The notes beneath the pieces are model-generated. The model did no database searches. It worked only from the letters and a program-made list of their open reading frames with translations, and was not told the origin of the DNA. From Saprospiraceae bacterium (lineage in GTDB: Bacteria; Bacteroidota; Bacteroidia; Chitinophagales; Saprospiraceae): a stretch of 64,000 nt of DNA. A program made the position numbers and the translations under genes. The stretch spans positions 1 through 64,000 of the forward strand of contig JAIPBE010000003.1 of the NCBI GenBank assembly GCA_021738725.1, written 5' to 3'. Within the stretch, counting starts at the first letter, position 1. Each line of letters begins with the position of its first letter. Positions 8,647 to 19,600 of the stretch are shown here, one piece after another.

Positions 8647-10464
8647 ATGACCAACGCCGACTACCAGGCCATGCTTCCCACCCTCCCGGACGAACCGGGG
8701 ATCTACAAGTACCTCAGTGAGGACGGGATCATCCTGTATGTTGGCAAGGCGAAGAACCTGAAGAAACGCATCGCTTCCTACTTCGGTGAGAAGAAGCAAC
8801 AGTATTATAAGACCAGGGTCATGATCCGTGCAGCAAACCGGCTGGAGTATACCATCACCGAGTCCGAACACGACGCCCTCCTGTTGGAGAACTCCCTCAT
8901 CAAAAAACACCAACCCCGATATAATGTCAATCTGAAAGACGACAAGAGCTATACCTATATCTGCATCAAAAAGGAACGGTTTCCACGCGTCTTTTTTACC
9001 CGCCGAGTGGTCCGCGACGGGTCTACCTATTTTGGCCCTTACACCTCCAAACACCGGACAGCCATCGTCCTGGATCTGATCAAAAAACTGTTTACACTTC
9101 GGACGTGTACATTCAACCTTTCACAAGAGAATATTGAAGCCGGCAAATTCAAGGTCTGCCTGGAATACCATATTAAAAACTGTCTGGGGCCCTGCGAAGG
9201 ACTTGAAAAAGAAGAGGACTACATGGACAAAGTCGCCCAGATCAAAAACATGCTGTCCGGAAATTTTTCGGAAGTCAAACGACATCTGCAACAGGAGCTG
9301 AACCAGCATGTCGAACGACTCGAATTCGAACTCGCCCACCAGGTTAAGATCAAACTTGAAGCATTTGAAGACTATCAGAGCAAATCTGTTGTCGTCAATC
9401 CTTCCATCCGGGATGTGGATGTATTCTCCATCGCTTCAGACGACAAACACGCGTATGTCAATTATCTCAAAGTCATTAACGGGGCCATTATCAATACCTA
9501 CACCCAGGAAATGATCAAGAATCTGGATGAAGAACCGGAAGACCTCCTGGTTTACGCCATCCAACATCTGCGTGATAAATTTAACAGTATCACATCTGAA
9601 GTCATCGTACCCTTTCCGATCACCTACCTTGAAGAAGAGGTAAGTCTGATTGTCCCTAAAAGAGGAGATAAAAAAAAGCTCCTGGATATGTCCCTGAAAA
9701 ACGTGGACTATTTCCTGCTCCAGAAAAAACAACAGGCCCTTACCAAAACAAATAAAAAAACATCTGCCGAACGCATCCTCACCGCCTTACGTGATGCGCT
9801 TCATATGCAGGAAATGCCACTGCATATCGAGTGTTTTGATAATTCCAACATACAGGGTGCTCACCCCGTTTCTTCCTGTGTTGTATTCAGGAATGCAAAA
9901 CCTGCCAAAGGGGATTACCGGCACTATCATGTCAAATCTGTGGTGGGTCCCAACGATTTTGCCAGCATGGAAGAAGTCGTCTATCGACGATACAAACGTT
10001 TATTGAACGAAGAATCCCCACTCCCCCAACTCATCATCATCGATGGTGGCAAGGGGCAGTTGAGCGCAGCTGTGGAAAGTTTGAAAAAACTGGAGTTGTA
10101 CGGGAAGATCACCATCGTGGGAATCGCCAAACGCCTGGAGGAGATCTATTTTCCAGAAGATCCCCTGCCACTCTATATCAATAAGAAATCAGAGGGATTG
10201 AAACTCATCCAGCAGGCGCGAAATGAAGCCCATCGATTTGCCATCACGTTTCATCGGAATTTACGCTCAAAATCATTTCTCCGATCGGAGCTCACAGAGA
10301 TCCCGGGGGTGGGCGAAAAAACAGCACAAAAATTATTGAAGCATTTTGGATCGGTAAAAAAAATCCTGGCGGCATCGCCCGAACAACGGGCAGAGATCGC
10401 CGGTCCATCTGTTGCCAAAAGCATTGAAATCTATATCAACGGAGAGGTGGCTGAGGAAGAATAA
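8647..10464 (+). CDS. uvrC: Excinuclease ABC subunit C
   Basis: GIYKYLSEDGIILYVGKAKNLKKRI, ECFDNSNIQGAHPVSSCVVF, C-terminal HhH. Confidence 0.98.
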   Translation: MTNADYQAMLPTLPDEPGIYKYLSEDGIILYVGKAKNLKKRIASYFGEKKQQYYKTRVMIRAANRLEYTITESEHDALLLENSLIKKHQPRYNVNLKDDKSYTYICIKKERFPRVFFTRRVVRDGSTYFGPYTSKHRTAIVLDLIKKLFTLRTCTFNLSQENIEAGKFKVCLEYHIKNCLGPCEGLEKEEDYMDKVAQIKNMLSGNFSEVKRHLQQELNQHVERLEFELAHQVKIKLEAFEDYQSKSVVVNPSIRDVDVFSIASDDKHAYVNYLKVINGAIINTYTQEMIKNLDEEPEDLLVYAIQHLRDKFNSITSEVIVPFPITYLEEEVSLIVPKRGDKKKLLDMSLKNVDYFLLQKKQQALTKTNKKTSAERILTALRDALHMQEMPLHIECFDNSNIQGAHPVSSCVVFRNAKPAKGDYRHYHVKSVVGPNDFASMEEVVYRRYKRLLNEESPLPQLIIIDGGKGQLSAAVESLKKLELYGKITIVGIAKRLEEIYFPEDPLPLYINKKSEGLKLIQQARNEAHRFAITFHRNLRSKSFLRSELTEIPGVGEKTAQKLLKHFGSVKKILAASPEQRAEIAGPSVAKSIEIYINGEVAEEE

Positions 10465-10484
10465 ATGCCTCATTTTTTCAATGT

Positions 10485-11207
10485 TCACTCCTCTTCTGGG
10501 TCGATCTCCTTCAATGGCAATTCTTTGAATAATCGACGTTTTGCGCGCTCGTACATATTCTGGTCCAGCACATAAAATCGCAATTCTACCCGATTCTTGT
10601 CCATGACGATATCGATGGGTCGGGTCACAATGACCCAGGGATTTGCGTACATCGCATCTTTGATCCGTTGATAGACCGAATCCAATTCCTGAACGTCCAC
10701 CTCAACAGTCAAGGACATAAACTTGACATCCAGCGTACCCTGTTGCTCTATTCGCACTGCAACATTCATCAGCCGATAGGGCAATAGCACCTTTTCACCT
10801 TTTGCGGTCACCAGGTGGACCGCCTGGTAACCAAATTGTGCCACCCGGCCCTTGGTTTCACCGACGACAATATGATCCCCCACTCGGATGTCGCCACTGA
10901 AGGCATAGGTGATACCCAGAAAAAAGTTGCTCCAAAAATCTCGGAATGCGACAAAAACGATCGCTACAAGGATGGTCGCTACCAGGATGTTGTGACTCAG
11001 CAAAATGTATAATACAATAATGGCAAAAACGGACCAGGTAGAGATCTCCACCTGACGAAACAAATGTTGGGTCCGCACTCCCTGTGGCCGTTGCAACTTT
11101 CCAGGAAGAATAAATCGTCTGTATCCCCGAAAAACAATATAAATAACCAATGCACACAGCAGACTGGTGAACATCACTCGAAATGGCAATCCAAATGATA
11201 CACTCAT
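10485..11207 (-). CDS. MscS-family mechanosensitive ion channel
   Basis: FRDFWSNFFLGITYAFSGDIRVGDHIVVGETKGRVAQFGYQAVHLVTAKGEKVLLPYRLM. Confidence 0.88.
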   Translation of the reverse strand: MSVSFGLPFRVMFTSLLCALVIYIVFRGYRRFILPGKLQRPQGVRTQHLFRQVEISTWSVFAIIVLYILLSHNILVATILVAIVFVAFRDFWSNFFLGITYAFSGDIRVGDHIVVGETKGRVAQFGYQAVHLVTAKGEKVLLPYRLMNVAVRIEQQGTLDVKFMSLTVEVDVQELDSVYQRIKDAMYANPWVIVTRPIDIVMDKNRVELRFYVLDQNMYERAKRRLFKELPLKEIDPEEE

Positions 11208-11216
11208 GATTCTAGA

Positions 11217-11663
11217 TTAGTGGAAAAAGCTTTGCTGTTCGAGCCAGAATTCAATTCCAGGTCTCACAATCGGATTGAGTACAAATCCCTGACTCCCCTC
11301 TTTTTGAATGATTTGGCAACGCTCCAGTTCATAAAGAATACCGTTGATCTTATCCAGATCACCTTCGAATAAATGCGCGATATCCTCCTTGCTCAGATAT
11401 CGACTCAAAACCAATTGATAGATCATCCATTTCCAACCTGAACGAATATTTTGCAGGTCGATTGGAGCAATCCGCCGATCGACGGTGATCTCATGATCTG
11501 TACAGGCCGTTATGGACCGCAACCACAGCTGTAGTGCACGTCCAATATTTCCATGACTCTCTTCGACAGATTGTCGGAGGTGCCGACGGAATGCCAGGGT
11601 ATGATACGGATTGGATTCACCTTTGAACACAAGGTCCATTCCACCGATCTGATGCCGTTCCAT
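11217..11663 (-). CDS. C-terminal piece (wHTH-like) of the upstream ATPase-transporter, separated by an apparent -1 shift or re-initiation
   Basis: ORF opens at TGATG overlapping the upstream stop; frame is open upstream of the ATG as LDRIL-MERHQIGGMDLVFKG. Confidence 0.6.
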   Translation of the reverse strand: MERHQIGGMDLVFKGESNPYHTLAFRRHLRQSVEESHGNIGRALQLWLRSITACTDHEITVDRRIAPIDLQNIRSGWKWMIYQLVLSRYLSKEDIAHLFEGDLDKINGILYELERCQIIQKEGSQGFVLNPIVRPGIEFWLEQQSFFH

Positions 11664-14600
11664 CAGAATACGATCAAGGATTCATCAGCCATGGGTGTCA
11701 GAAGGATCGTAGAGGTGATCACCCTTCCTATCTGGCGGTGCTCCCGCAAGGCAGCCAGGGCAAAGAGGTTTACATTCAGAATAAAGAAGTGTTTCTTTTG
11801 ATACTTCTCAATCAGATCCATCAATTGACCGAGCGCATCCTCCGAAGAAGTTCGACTCCACCAGATCTCCAGATCATGGACCAGTATAACAGAATGGGCG
11901 GGCAGTTGATCTAGACACTCTTCCGGACTCCCCTTCAGGTTTTGTGAGCCGCTGATCAATCGCTTCAATTCCGGAAGACGGCCCTGTCTGCCCGACAATT
12001 CCAGCAGTTCATTGTTCTTGGAGATGAGTTGTTGTGCTACGTACTTGCTGAAATGCGTTTTTCCAGAACCACTTTTTCCTGCGATCAACAGGGCCCCACG
12101 GCTCTTTTCATTTTTCCATAGCTCGAACTCACGGAGTTCCCGATCTCGTCCTGTGTATTCATTCTGTACGGGCAAATGTTTACCAAGAAAAAGTTGTTTA
12201 TAATAGAAAGGCAGCTTGTTGAGGATCTTCTTTTGTGGCAATAGATCCTGGACATATAAAAAGCCCTTTTCCAGATCGGTCTTGTGCTCATACACGGTGA
12301 GAAATTCGGAAACATCAGATTCATGTCGCTTTGCATGAAAGACCCGGGTCAGGTCTTTCATCCCCTTCCGAAGGGAGGCGCGCACACGATTTACCAGGAT
12401 CTGAAGTCCGGCTTTTCGCTTGGATATCGTGATAAAACGATCCCAATTTTCGGCATGTTCCACCAGATATCGACTATCCATCTCCAAATGGAGTTCATAA
12501 AGGATGCTCCGAATGCCCTCCTCCAGTCGGGCTACTTTTAATTGGAATTCTTCCAACTCGATCTGGTTCCGCTCCTTCATTGTCTGAAACAGCTTCCGGA
12601 TCTCCTTCCTCGTAATTTTGGAAGCTTTTTCCTCCGCCAGAGTCGATCTCAACAAAATGACCCGATTCGATTGCAGATCCTGGAGGGAGGACACTTCTTG
12701 CAAATAGCGTTCGACCAGTCGTCTTACAGGTTCATATAACTTCGTCTCCAGAATAAAATCCAGGATCCGAGGCATATCCAAAGTGATCGGTGATGCACCC
12801 TCCAATTGATTCCCTTGGAAATCCTCAAAAAGTATAGGATTCAATACCGAAGTATCCCCATGTAATAAAGGTTGAATAGCACTGGTGACGCCATTCAATT
12901 CTGACATGAACACATTGACATCCCACAGGGGCCCCTCAGAAGATAGACCTGTCTCAAAGCCACTGAGGTCCATCGTCTCTGCGCCCGCCTCAGACAATTG
13001 GGATAAGTCACGATGATGCTGATGCAATTGCTCTGAAACCCTTGCATTCACTTCTGCTTGCAGCCGCGCCAACATCAATTCCAGTTGCTGACCGATCTTC
13101 AGATTCGTACGGGCGAGGGTCAGATTCAATTCACACGTGGAATGTAAGACGTGTTGGTTCTCACCCCACAGTTGAGGAAATTGCGCCAGGTACTGGCCTT
13201 CGGCCCGGACTCTTCGAGTATCCAGATTGGATCGGATCTGACGCAGCTCTGCAACCGGATCAGACGATTGACAATTCAGAAGTATATCATTGGTCAATTG
13301 ACGTATTGCCCGTTGACATTCATCGCGAAGATGACTTTTCAATCCCTCGAAATAAGCCGTATGATCCCGCCATAATTGAACGATCTCGGTTCTTGTCTGC
13401 TCAGCAATTTCAGCTGAATATCGCTCCTCTGCTGAAAAGCTTTCACACTGAAACAAATGATAGATCTTCGATATGGTATCACTGGTACTTTTAGATATGT
13501 GGACATAACAGCCATTTCCAAAATCGCGATATGCTTTCAAGATCATGGGCACAAGCGTGCGCTGCATTTGCACATCCCCTAATAATCGAAATGGTATTCG
13601 CACCTGTACGCCCTCCACCGAATAGCGAACACGTTTAGGAAGCGCACTCAACACTGTATTCATTTCCTCCATGCACAACTGGTTGTGCTCCGTTAACAAT
13701 TCTACCAGTATATGTAGATCGCCCATTCGGAATTTCTCCAAATGTTGCTCCAGCTTTTGCAGTAATTCTTCATAAGAGGCCATGACCTCCTGAACATCGG
13801 ATCCAGTGGAAGCCTTCTCTTCCCACTCCTGAAGAACAACTTGAAACAATCCCAGATATTTATCCTGGATCGGACCAAACGCCTCCTCCGTAAAACGATC
13901 GCTGATAACACTCAAGTCCGTATCCAGCTGGACCAAGCGTTCGCGCAAGTGCTGGTCGTCAAATTCGACCATTTCAGGAACGGACGTTTGCCCCTCATCC
14001 TGGACCTCTACCTGCTTAGACTGGGGAGACAAAAAAGCGATTTCTTTGAATTGGGAAGAAGCCTTCACCAGCAATGTTGTACCGATCGTCCGAACCAGAT
14101 CGTTCGTATGACTGACAAACGTTCCTGCTTCCTCCAGTTGCACTTCCGGAATACCGACCAATACCAGGTCGGTATCAGAAGAATAGATCTTCATCAGTTC
14201 ATACAACGCCCGATTGTCGGTCGCATTTCCGATCACTTTGATCGATGCGCTCACCCGCTGTTCCTCGAGGATGTGCCTGATCTTTTTCCCTATTATTTTA
14301 ATATTGCTATTAGTATCATCGACGAGTAAAATGCGAATCTGTGCACTCCTCCACAACTCTGAAGCTACCAGAAACTTGGAGATATTCAACATCAATTCGG
14401 CATTGCTGTCTACCCCCCTCCACCAGAGGTCGATCTGGGCATATTCGCGGAATCCGAAACGGTCATCATAGTCCAGATAGAGCACATTGTAATCCAGATC
14501 CATCAATTTCTGCGTCATCTGCGCAAACCAGACCGGATCTGCAGTATTTTTCGCCCAACCCATCAAAATGGTGTTTGGCTCGATCCCCGAAAACCCAAAG

Positions 14601-16192
14601 GTGGAGGCAATTGATTCGATCCCCTTGAAAATATTCTTGACCTCCAACCGACGGCCAAAAACGCCATATTTCTTCAGCACCTCATCATTGACACTCTGTT
14701 GATTCTTGGGGAATAATAGCGTGGCCTCCTGGTTTTCATAAAGGTCAAAATTGGTCACGATACCCCGATGTCCCACCAGTTCTTTGCTGAATTCCAACAG
14801 ATGAGGACGGTGGGTTGTCCCTCCACTGAATAAGAGCACATTCGGCTTCCAGTTGCGTTGAGAATCCTGCTTGTCATCCATTCGCCGTAATCCGGTCTTC
14901 ACTACAGATGACCAGACACTCCCCCACACATCTCCGGAGCCCAGCGCCAGTTGTTTTTTCGCCAACCAGAAATAGATCCCACCGATCACCACAAATGCCG
15001 CAACCATGGCCAGCATATCCAGCCGGAACATTACGACGAACGTCGCAATAAATCCAGCCAGCCCTACCCATTTCTTGGCCTTGAAGGAAGGATTGAAATC
15101 CGAACTCGCCCAGCTCTCCAGAAAGAAGGACAGGTTGATAAAGCCGTAGGCAGTCAGATAAAACATAGAACAGATCCTGGCGATCGTATCCAGTTCGCCG
15201 ATCAGAATACCCGCCTCTGCGATCAGAACGGTGAAGATCAGCGCGTTGCGGGGGTCGTTCCCTTTGCCGACTCCTTTCGCGAAAAATTTAGGGGTGATCT
15301 TATCCACAGACATCGCCTGCAGAATGCGAGGGCCTCCCAAAATACCGCCCAGCGCCGAAGACAGCGTCGCGCCCCAAATACCGGCTACCACAGCCGGTGC
15401 GAACAGAGCCAATTTGAGCAGGATATTATTATCCGTCCGTAATAACTCCTGGTCGACCGAATAAAAAATAAAGACCGCCAGACCCAAATACACGGCAAAG
15501 CCGACGGCGATGGCCCATAAAGTGCCCATGGGTATGGCCTTCTTGGGGTCCTTCAGATCCCCCGACATGGCGATCCCCGCAGTGAATCCGGTCACGGCCG
15601 GGAAAAAGACGGCAAAGACGGTCTCCATGGAGACACTCCCCTCTCCGGGGACAAAAGATAACGTCTCCGGAACACCGGGCGATACACCAAAAAAGATAGA
15701 AATCAGGGACAGAGCGATCGCTGCCATGATGAAAAACTGCGTCTTCAGGGCAAACGAAGTACTGATCAGTGCAATGATGGTCATGACCAACAAGGCCAGA
15801 GAACCACCCAGTCGCAAGCCGTTGATCCCGGCATCCAGCCCTAAATAGGGATTGAAACTCTCGGCAAAACCGATCAGATATAGAGCTATACTCAACGCAG
15901 TACCAGTGAACAGCGTCATGCCGATCGCCCCTCCAATGGGCAATCCCAGGCTCCGGGAAAGGACGTAATAGACACCCCCTGCACCGACCTTCTTATCTGT
16001 TGCGATAGACGAGATGCTCAGTCCCGTCGTAATAGAGATCACATGGGCGATCAGAATGATCATGATGGTTCCCACCAATCCGGCGTTCCCCACGACCCAC
16101 CCGAGTCGCATATACATGATCACCCCCAGGATAGTCAGCAACGAAGGTGTGAAGACACCTGCAAACGCACCAAATTTTTTCTGATTGGACAT
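11663..16192 (-). CDS. SLC12/cation-chloride-cotransporter-like APC permease fused to coiled-coil region and P-loop ATPase
   Basis: N-term GVFTPSLLTILGVIMYMRLGWVVGNAGL (CCC family); SLC12-like cytoplasmic domain; late GKSGSGKT Walker A at 12056-12079 and VILVHDLEIWW Walker B-like. Confidence 0.88.
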   Translation of the reverse strand: MSNQKKFGAFAGVFTPSLLTILGVIMYMRLGWVVGNAGLVGTIMIILIAHVISITTGLSISSIATDKKVGAGGVYYVLSRSLGLPIGGAIGMTLFTGTALSIALYLIGFAESFNPYLGLDAGINGLRLGGSLALLVMTIIALISTSFALKTQFFIMAAIALSLISIFFGVSPGVPETLSFVPGEGSVSMETVFAVFFPAVTGFTAGIAMSGDLKDPKKAIPMGTLWAIAVGFAVYLGLAVFIFYSVDQELLRTDNNILLKLALFAPAVVAGIWGATLSSALGGILGGPRILQAMSVDKITPKFFAKGVGKGNDPRNALIFTVLIAEAGILIGELDTIARICSMFYLTAYGFINLSFFLESWASSDFNPSFKAKKWVGLAGFIATFVVMFRLDMLAMVAAFVVIGGIYFWLAKKQLALGSGDVWGSVWSSVVKTGLRRMDDKQDSQRNWKPNVLLFSGGTTHRPHLLEFSKELVGHRGIVTNFDLYENQEATLLFPKNQQSVNDEVLKKYGVFGRRLEVKNIFKGIESIASTFGFSGIEPNTILMGWAKNTADPVWFAQMTQKLMDLDYNVLYLDYDDRFGFREYAQIDLWWRGVDSNAELMLNISKFLVASELWRSAQIRILLVDDTNSNIKIIGKKIRHILEEQRVSASIKVIGNATDNRALYELMKIYSSDTDLVLVGIPEVQLEEAGTFVSHTNDLVRTIGTTLLVKASSQFKEIAFLSPQSKQVEVQDEGQTSVPEMVEFDDQHLRERLVQLDTDLSVISDRFTEEAFGPIQDKYLGLFQVVLQEWEEKASTGSDVQEVMASYEELLQKLEQHLEKFRMGDLHILVELLTEHNQLCMEEMNTVLSALPKRVRYSVEGVQVRIPFRLLGDVQMQRTLVPMILKAYRDFGNGCYVHISKSTSDTISKIYHLFQCESFSAEERYSAEIAEQTRTEIVQLWRDHTAYFEGLKSHLRDECQRAIRQLTNDILLNCQSSDPVAELRQIRSNLDTRRVRAEGQYLAQFPQLWGENQHVLHSTCELNLTLARTNLKIGQQLELMLARLQAEVNARVSEQLHQHHRDLSQLSEAGAETMDLSGFETGLSSEGPLWDVNVFMSELNGVTSAIQPLLHGDTSVLNPILFEDFQGNQLEGASPITLDMPRILDFILETKLYEPVRRLVERYLQEVSSLQDLQSNRVILLRSTLAEEKASKITRKEIRKLFQTMKERNQIELEEFQLKVARLEEGIRSILYELHLEMDSRYLVEHAENWDRFITISKRKAGLQILVNRVRASLRKGMKDLTRVFHAKRHESDVSEFLTVYEHKTDLEKGFLYVQDLLPQKKILNKLPFYYKQLFLGKHLPVQNEYTGRDRELREFELWKNEKSRGALLIAGKSGSGKTHFSKYVAQQLISKNNELLELSGRQGRLPELKRLISGSQNLKGSPEECLDQLPAHSVILVHDLEIWWSRTSSEDALGQLMDLIEKYQKKHFFILNVNLFALAALREHRQIGRVITSTILLTPMADESLIVF

Positions 16193-16563
16193 AAGGATCT
16201 CTTACCTGTTCATAGCAAAGCCAGCAGTTCACCACACGACATCATTCCTGTTCCATTCCGATCCTGCTTGAAGAACCAGCCAGATCAGGGCCATAACCAG
16301 TGCCGTCAACGGATTGGCTTCGCTGGATCATCTGATTGCCTTCCATTCTGAAAGAGCACGCGACCCGTATGGTGTTGAAAGGTGCCAAAGGACAGACGTC
16401 CCCAATATACAGCGATTCAGATCGATCTCATGAATAGCCTGAATACGCTATCTCCCGCTTGTCCGGGTTCATCCATAGTTAAATGGATAGAGTCACATCT
16501 AATCACGATACAAATGGAAAACGGAACGGTCCCAGAATCCAGGATCATTCTGGAAGAGATGAA

Positions 16564-16605
16564 AAGCCCTGCCTGAAAAGAGGATGGTCTTTTCGGGCAG
16601 GGCTT
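16564..16605 (-). terminator. Strong hairpin downstream of sprA (putative terminator)
   Basis: aagccctgcctgaaaag / cttttcgggcagggctt, 17-bp stem with one wobble; lacks a clean T-run. Confidence 0.6.
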
Positions 16606-16633
16606 GATCCCGGCTGTCAGGATGGAGACATGA

Positions 16634-19600
16634 TCAATTCAAGGTGAAGATCACATTGATACCACCCACATTTGTGGTGGTCTTGAATCCGTTAAACGTC
16701 TTCGGTTTGTTCTGTGTGTACTCGTACCGCAATTGCAGACGCAATCGAGAATTGATCGGATAATCGATCGTCGGATTGATCCGGATGGCGCGATTCCCTC
16801 GAGCTGGAATGGAGATACTACCGTCAGCTGGATCATCGACCGCATCCAACTGGTGGTTGATCTGAATATCATCCCGGAAACTGAAACTCAGATTCAGGGT
16901 CAGATCCTGACCTGGCATGTTCTTCTTATCCTTCTTATTCACACCAAATAGCAAGAACGGAATTTTCACCTTCGGGATCACATATCCCAGATTAAAGGTC
17001 AACTCACTGGCTTTGGTTTCGGGCAACTGGGGATCATTCAGCAACAATTGCAGTTTCCTGCTCTTGTTCCAGGTGAAGGCCAGATTAATGTTGTTCTTGG
17101 TTCGAAGATCCACACCGATCAAGGGTGCAAACTGCTCATCGATGACCACATCCGGAATGATGAATTCGGAATAGAAATTCAGACTCTCCTGATTCAGCTT
17201 GGTTGGATTGTTGGGATCATAATCCGTGTAATCTGTTTGAAAACTGTTCACCGTCAACGTGGAACGATACCCATGTGTCAGTCTGAAACTGCTGAAGACC
17301 TCTTTCATGCCTGGCAGTTTGGCCAAACCGTCATAGGTCATCTTCCAGTTGGGACGTGGAATATAGTTGAACAATCCATTCAATAAAGGTGTAGTGTTTG
17401 GATCCTTACCGGTATAGGTGGCGATAAAGGATGGTACCAATACCTCCAACTGCCGCTTACCATACCCTTCGGTATAGCCAGGTTCCAAAGCATGTGTGCC
17501 CATTCCCAATCGCTTGGATATGATTTCCCGATTGGTTTGGAAGGACTCGAATAGTTTTTTAACCCCATCATCATTCCTGAAAATGGTATTCAGAGACATA
17601 AATGAGATGGAATAGGAGCCAATATTCTGGATGGGGTTGTGACTGAAATCATCACCCGCTGTCCGCACCTTGAACAACTCGAAGGAGCTCTCCGAATAAT
17701 TCCTGTTCAGGTCCACATCAACCCGCAAATTATTGACAGGTTCCAGGGTCAGTGTTCCCCGAAGAGATTGTTGATAGGTGCGTTCCACATTCTGGTTGAG
17801 CCAGACATTCCGGGTGATCCAGTCATTCGAAGCCGCATTGTCCAGCCACTTTGTATTAGGCGCGTCCAGACCGGAGATGAATCCCCACCCGGGAGCTGTA
17901 AAATCTTGCATCCCCAGCAGCTGAGACTCCGGTGTGAATCCGGGAACCGTGTTTGTAAATTGCTCCTGATAATCGATTCGGGCCCGGCGCAAACTCAACA
18001 AGGGGCGTATGATAATCTTTTCCGCCAGGGAGGGCCCGGTCCGCTTTTTCTTTTCCTTCTTTTTGTCATCCTGGCTCTTCGGATCATTTGGATCGGCAGG
18101 GTCAGTCTGATTTTTTGGATCATCCGGATCTTGTGGGACTCCTGGCTTGCTTCCCCGGACATTCGCCGGCTCTCGCTTGACCCGATTATTTCCTTTATTC
18201 CCCTGGATCTGATTTAAATAGGACCACTGTCCATACAGACTTTCAAAATTCAAGTCGGCATTCAACCTCCTGGTTTGACCGTTCCGGATCGTATTACCCA
18301 GGGTGTCCACATTCAATGATGCCGTATTATAACTGTACAGACCATCATACTGTGCACGTAAATTGACCCAATCCATGAACGGAATATTCTTGGTGGGTAC
18401 AGTATAGTTGGCACTCAGGTTATGGTTGTAATCTTTTGTCCGGCCCAGATTTTTAATATTCTCCCACACGTAGTCCTTCTTGGTCTGAGAAGGAGTAGGC
18501 TGACCGCCATCATCGAATTCGGGAAGTTCATCGATCACCGCGCGATTCAAGGCACTGAAGGTGAATTTCAAAGCCTTGGTCAAGTCCCACTGTAAATTAT
18601 AATTCCTGTCCCACCACCATTGCTTGTTATAGAACGTGTTCAGCTTGGGGTCCGGTCCCGCAAATCGATAAGTCGTCACACCAAATCGCCGATCCATGAT
18701 CGTATTAAACGTAAAGTTGTTCGGAACCGGATTGAAATTAAAATTCTTGATCAGATTGAAATACTCTTTATTCTCGATCAAATTCTTGAACGGTTCAATA
18801 TATTTTACCTTGATCCCGTAATTATAATTAAAGCCACCATTCTGGTTTTTCAACACATCGCTGGCGATAATCGGATCTCGTTTAGCCGTTTCAGACCAGG
18901 CATAGTTGAAACTGAAATTCTCAATGTCCCAGGGCATGGGCTTGCGATCGGTATTGGTCCGATCCTTTCGCACATTGGTAAAATTATAACTCCGGATGGT
19001 AGTCAGAGTCAGTGCCGCCTCTTTGACAGAATCACGAACTGCGGTTTCCTGAATAGCTGCCAGCTTTTCTTTTAAAGGTACATCCAGATCATACGGATCG
19101 AATTGCGGTGTACTGGTGGTATTGCTGTACTGCGCGTAGAACGGGATTTTAATACCTGTCTTTTCGGGCAGGAATTTGCCCAATTCGAAAGAACCTGCAA
19201 TATCATAATTCAGATCTTCCTGTCTCGATCGGGCCTGGACGCGCTGATCCAATGCACCATACCCGATACTACTATAATTGGTCGAGACATCAATTCGTCC
19301 AAAATCGGCCAACTGCATTTGCATGCGCGCAGTGGCGGCATATCCGGCCCGGTCATCCAGTCCGGACAAACGCAACTCATTCACCCATACGGAGGCACAG
19401 TGCTCCTTTGAATCTTTGTTTCGCACGCCGATCAGGACACCACGGACCAGACCAATATTCGGATTGCCCTTGACACGGGCATATTGGGTATAGTTCACCC
19501 CATTGATCTCCTTGATGATCGCCTGTTCATATTCCGTCTGCAGATCCGCGCTGGAGTCTCCATTCCGATCGATCTTGAGATCTTTGAATATGGACAGATC

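Noticed and set aside
11670-11690. Classical programmed -1 frameshift site
   Set aside because: Sequence gaatccttgatcg is not a slippery heptamer; kept only as an unexplained frame break.
13841-14329. 162-aa ORF antisense to the SLC12-like gene
   Set aside because: Shadow ORF; the opposite strand has strong coding evidence.
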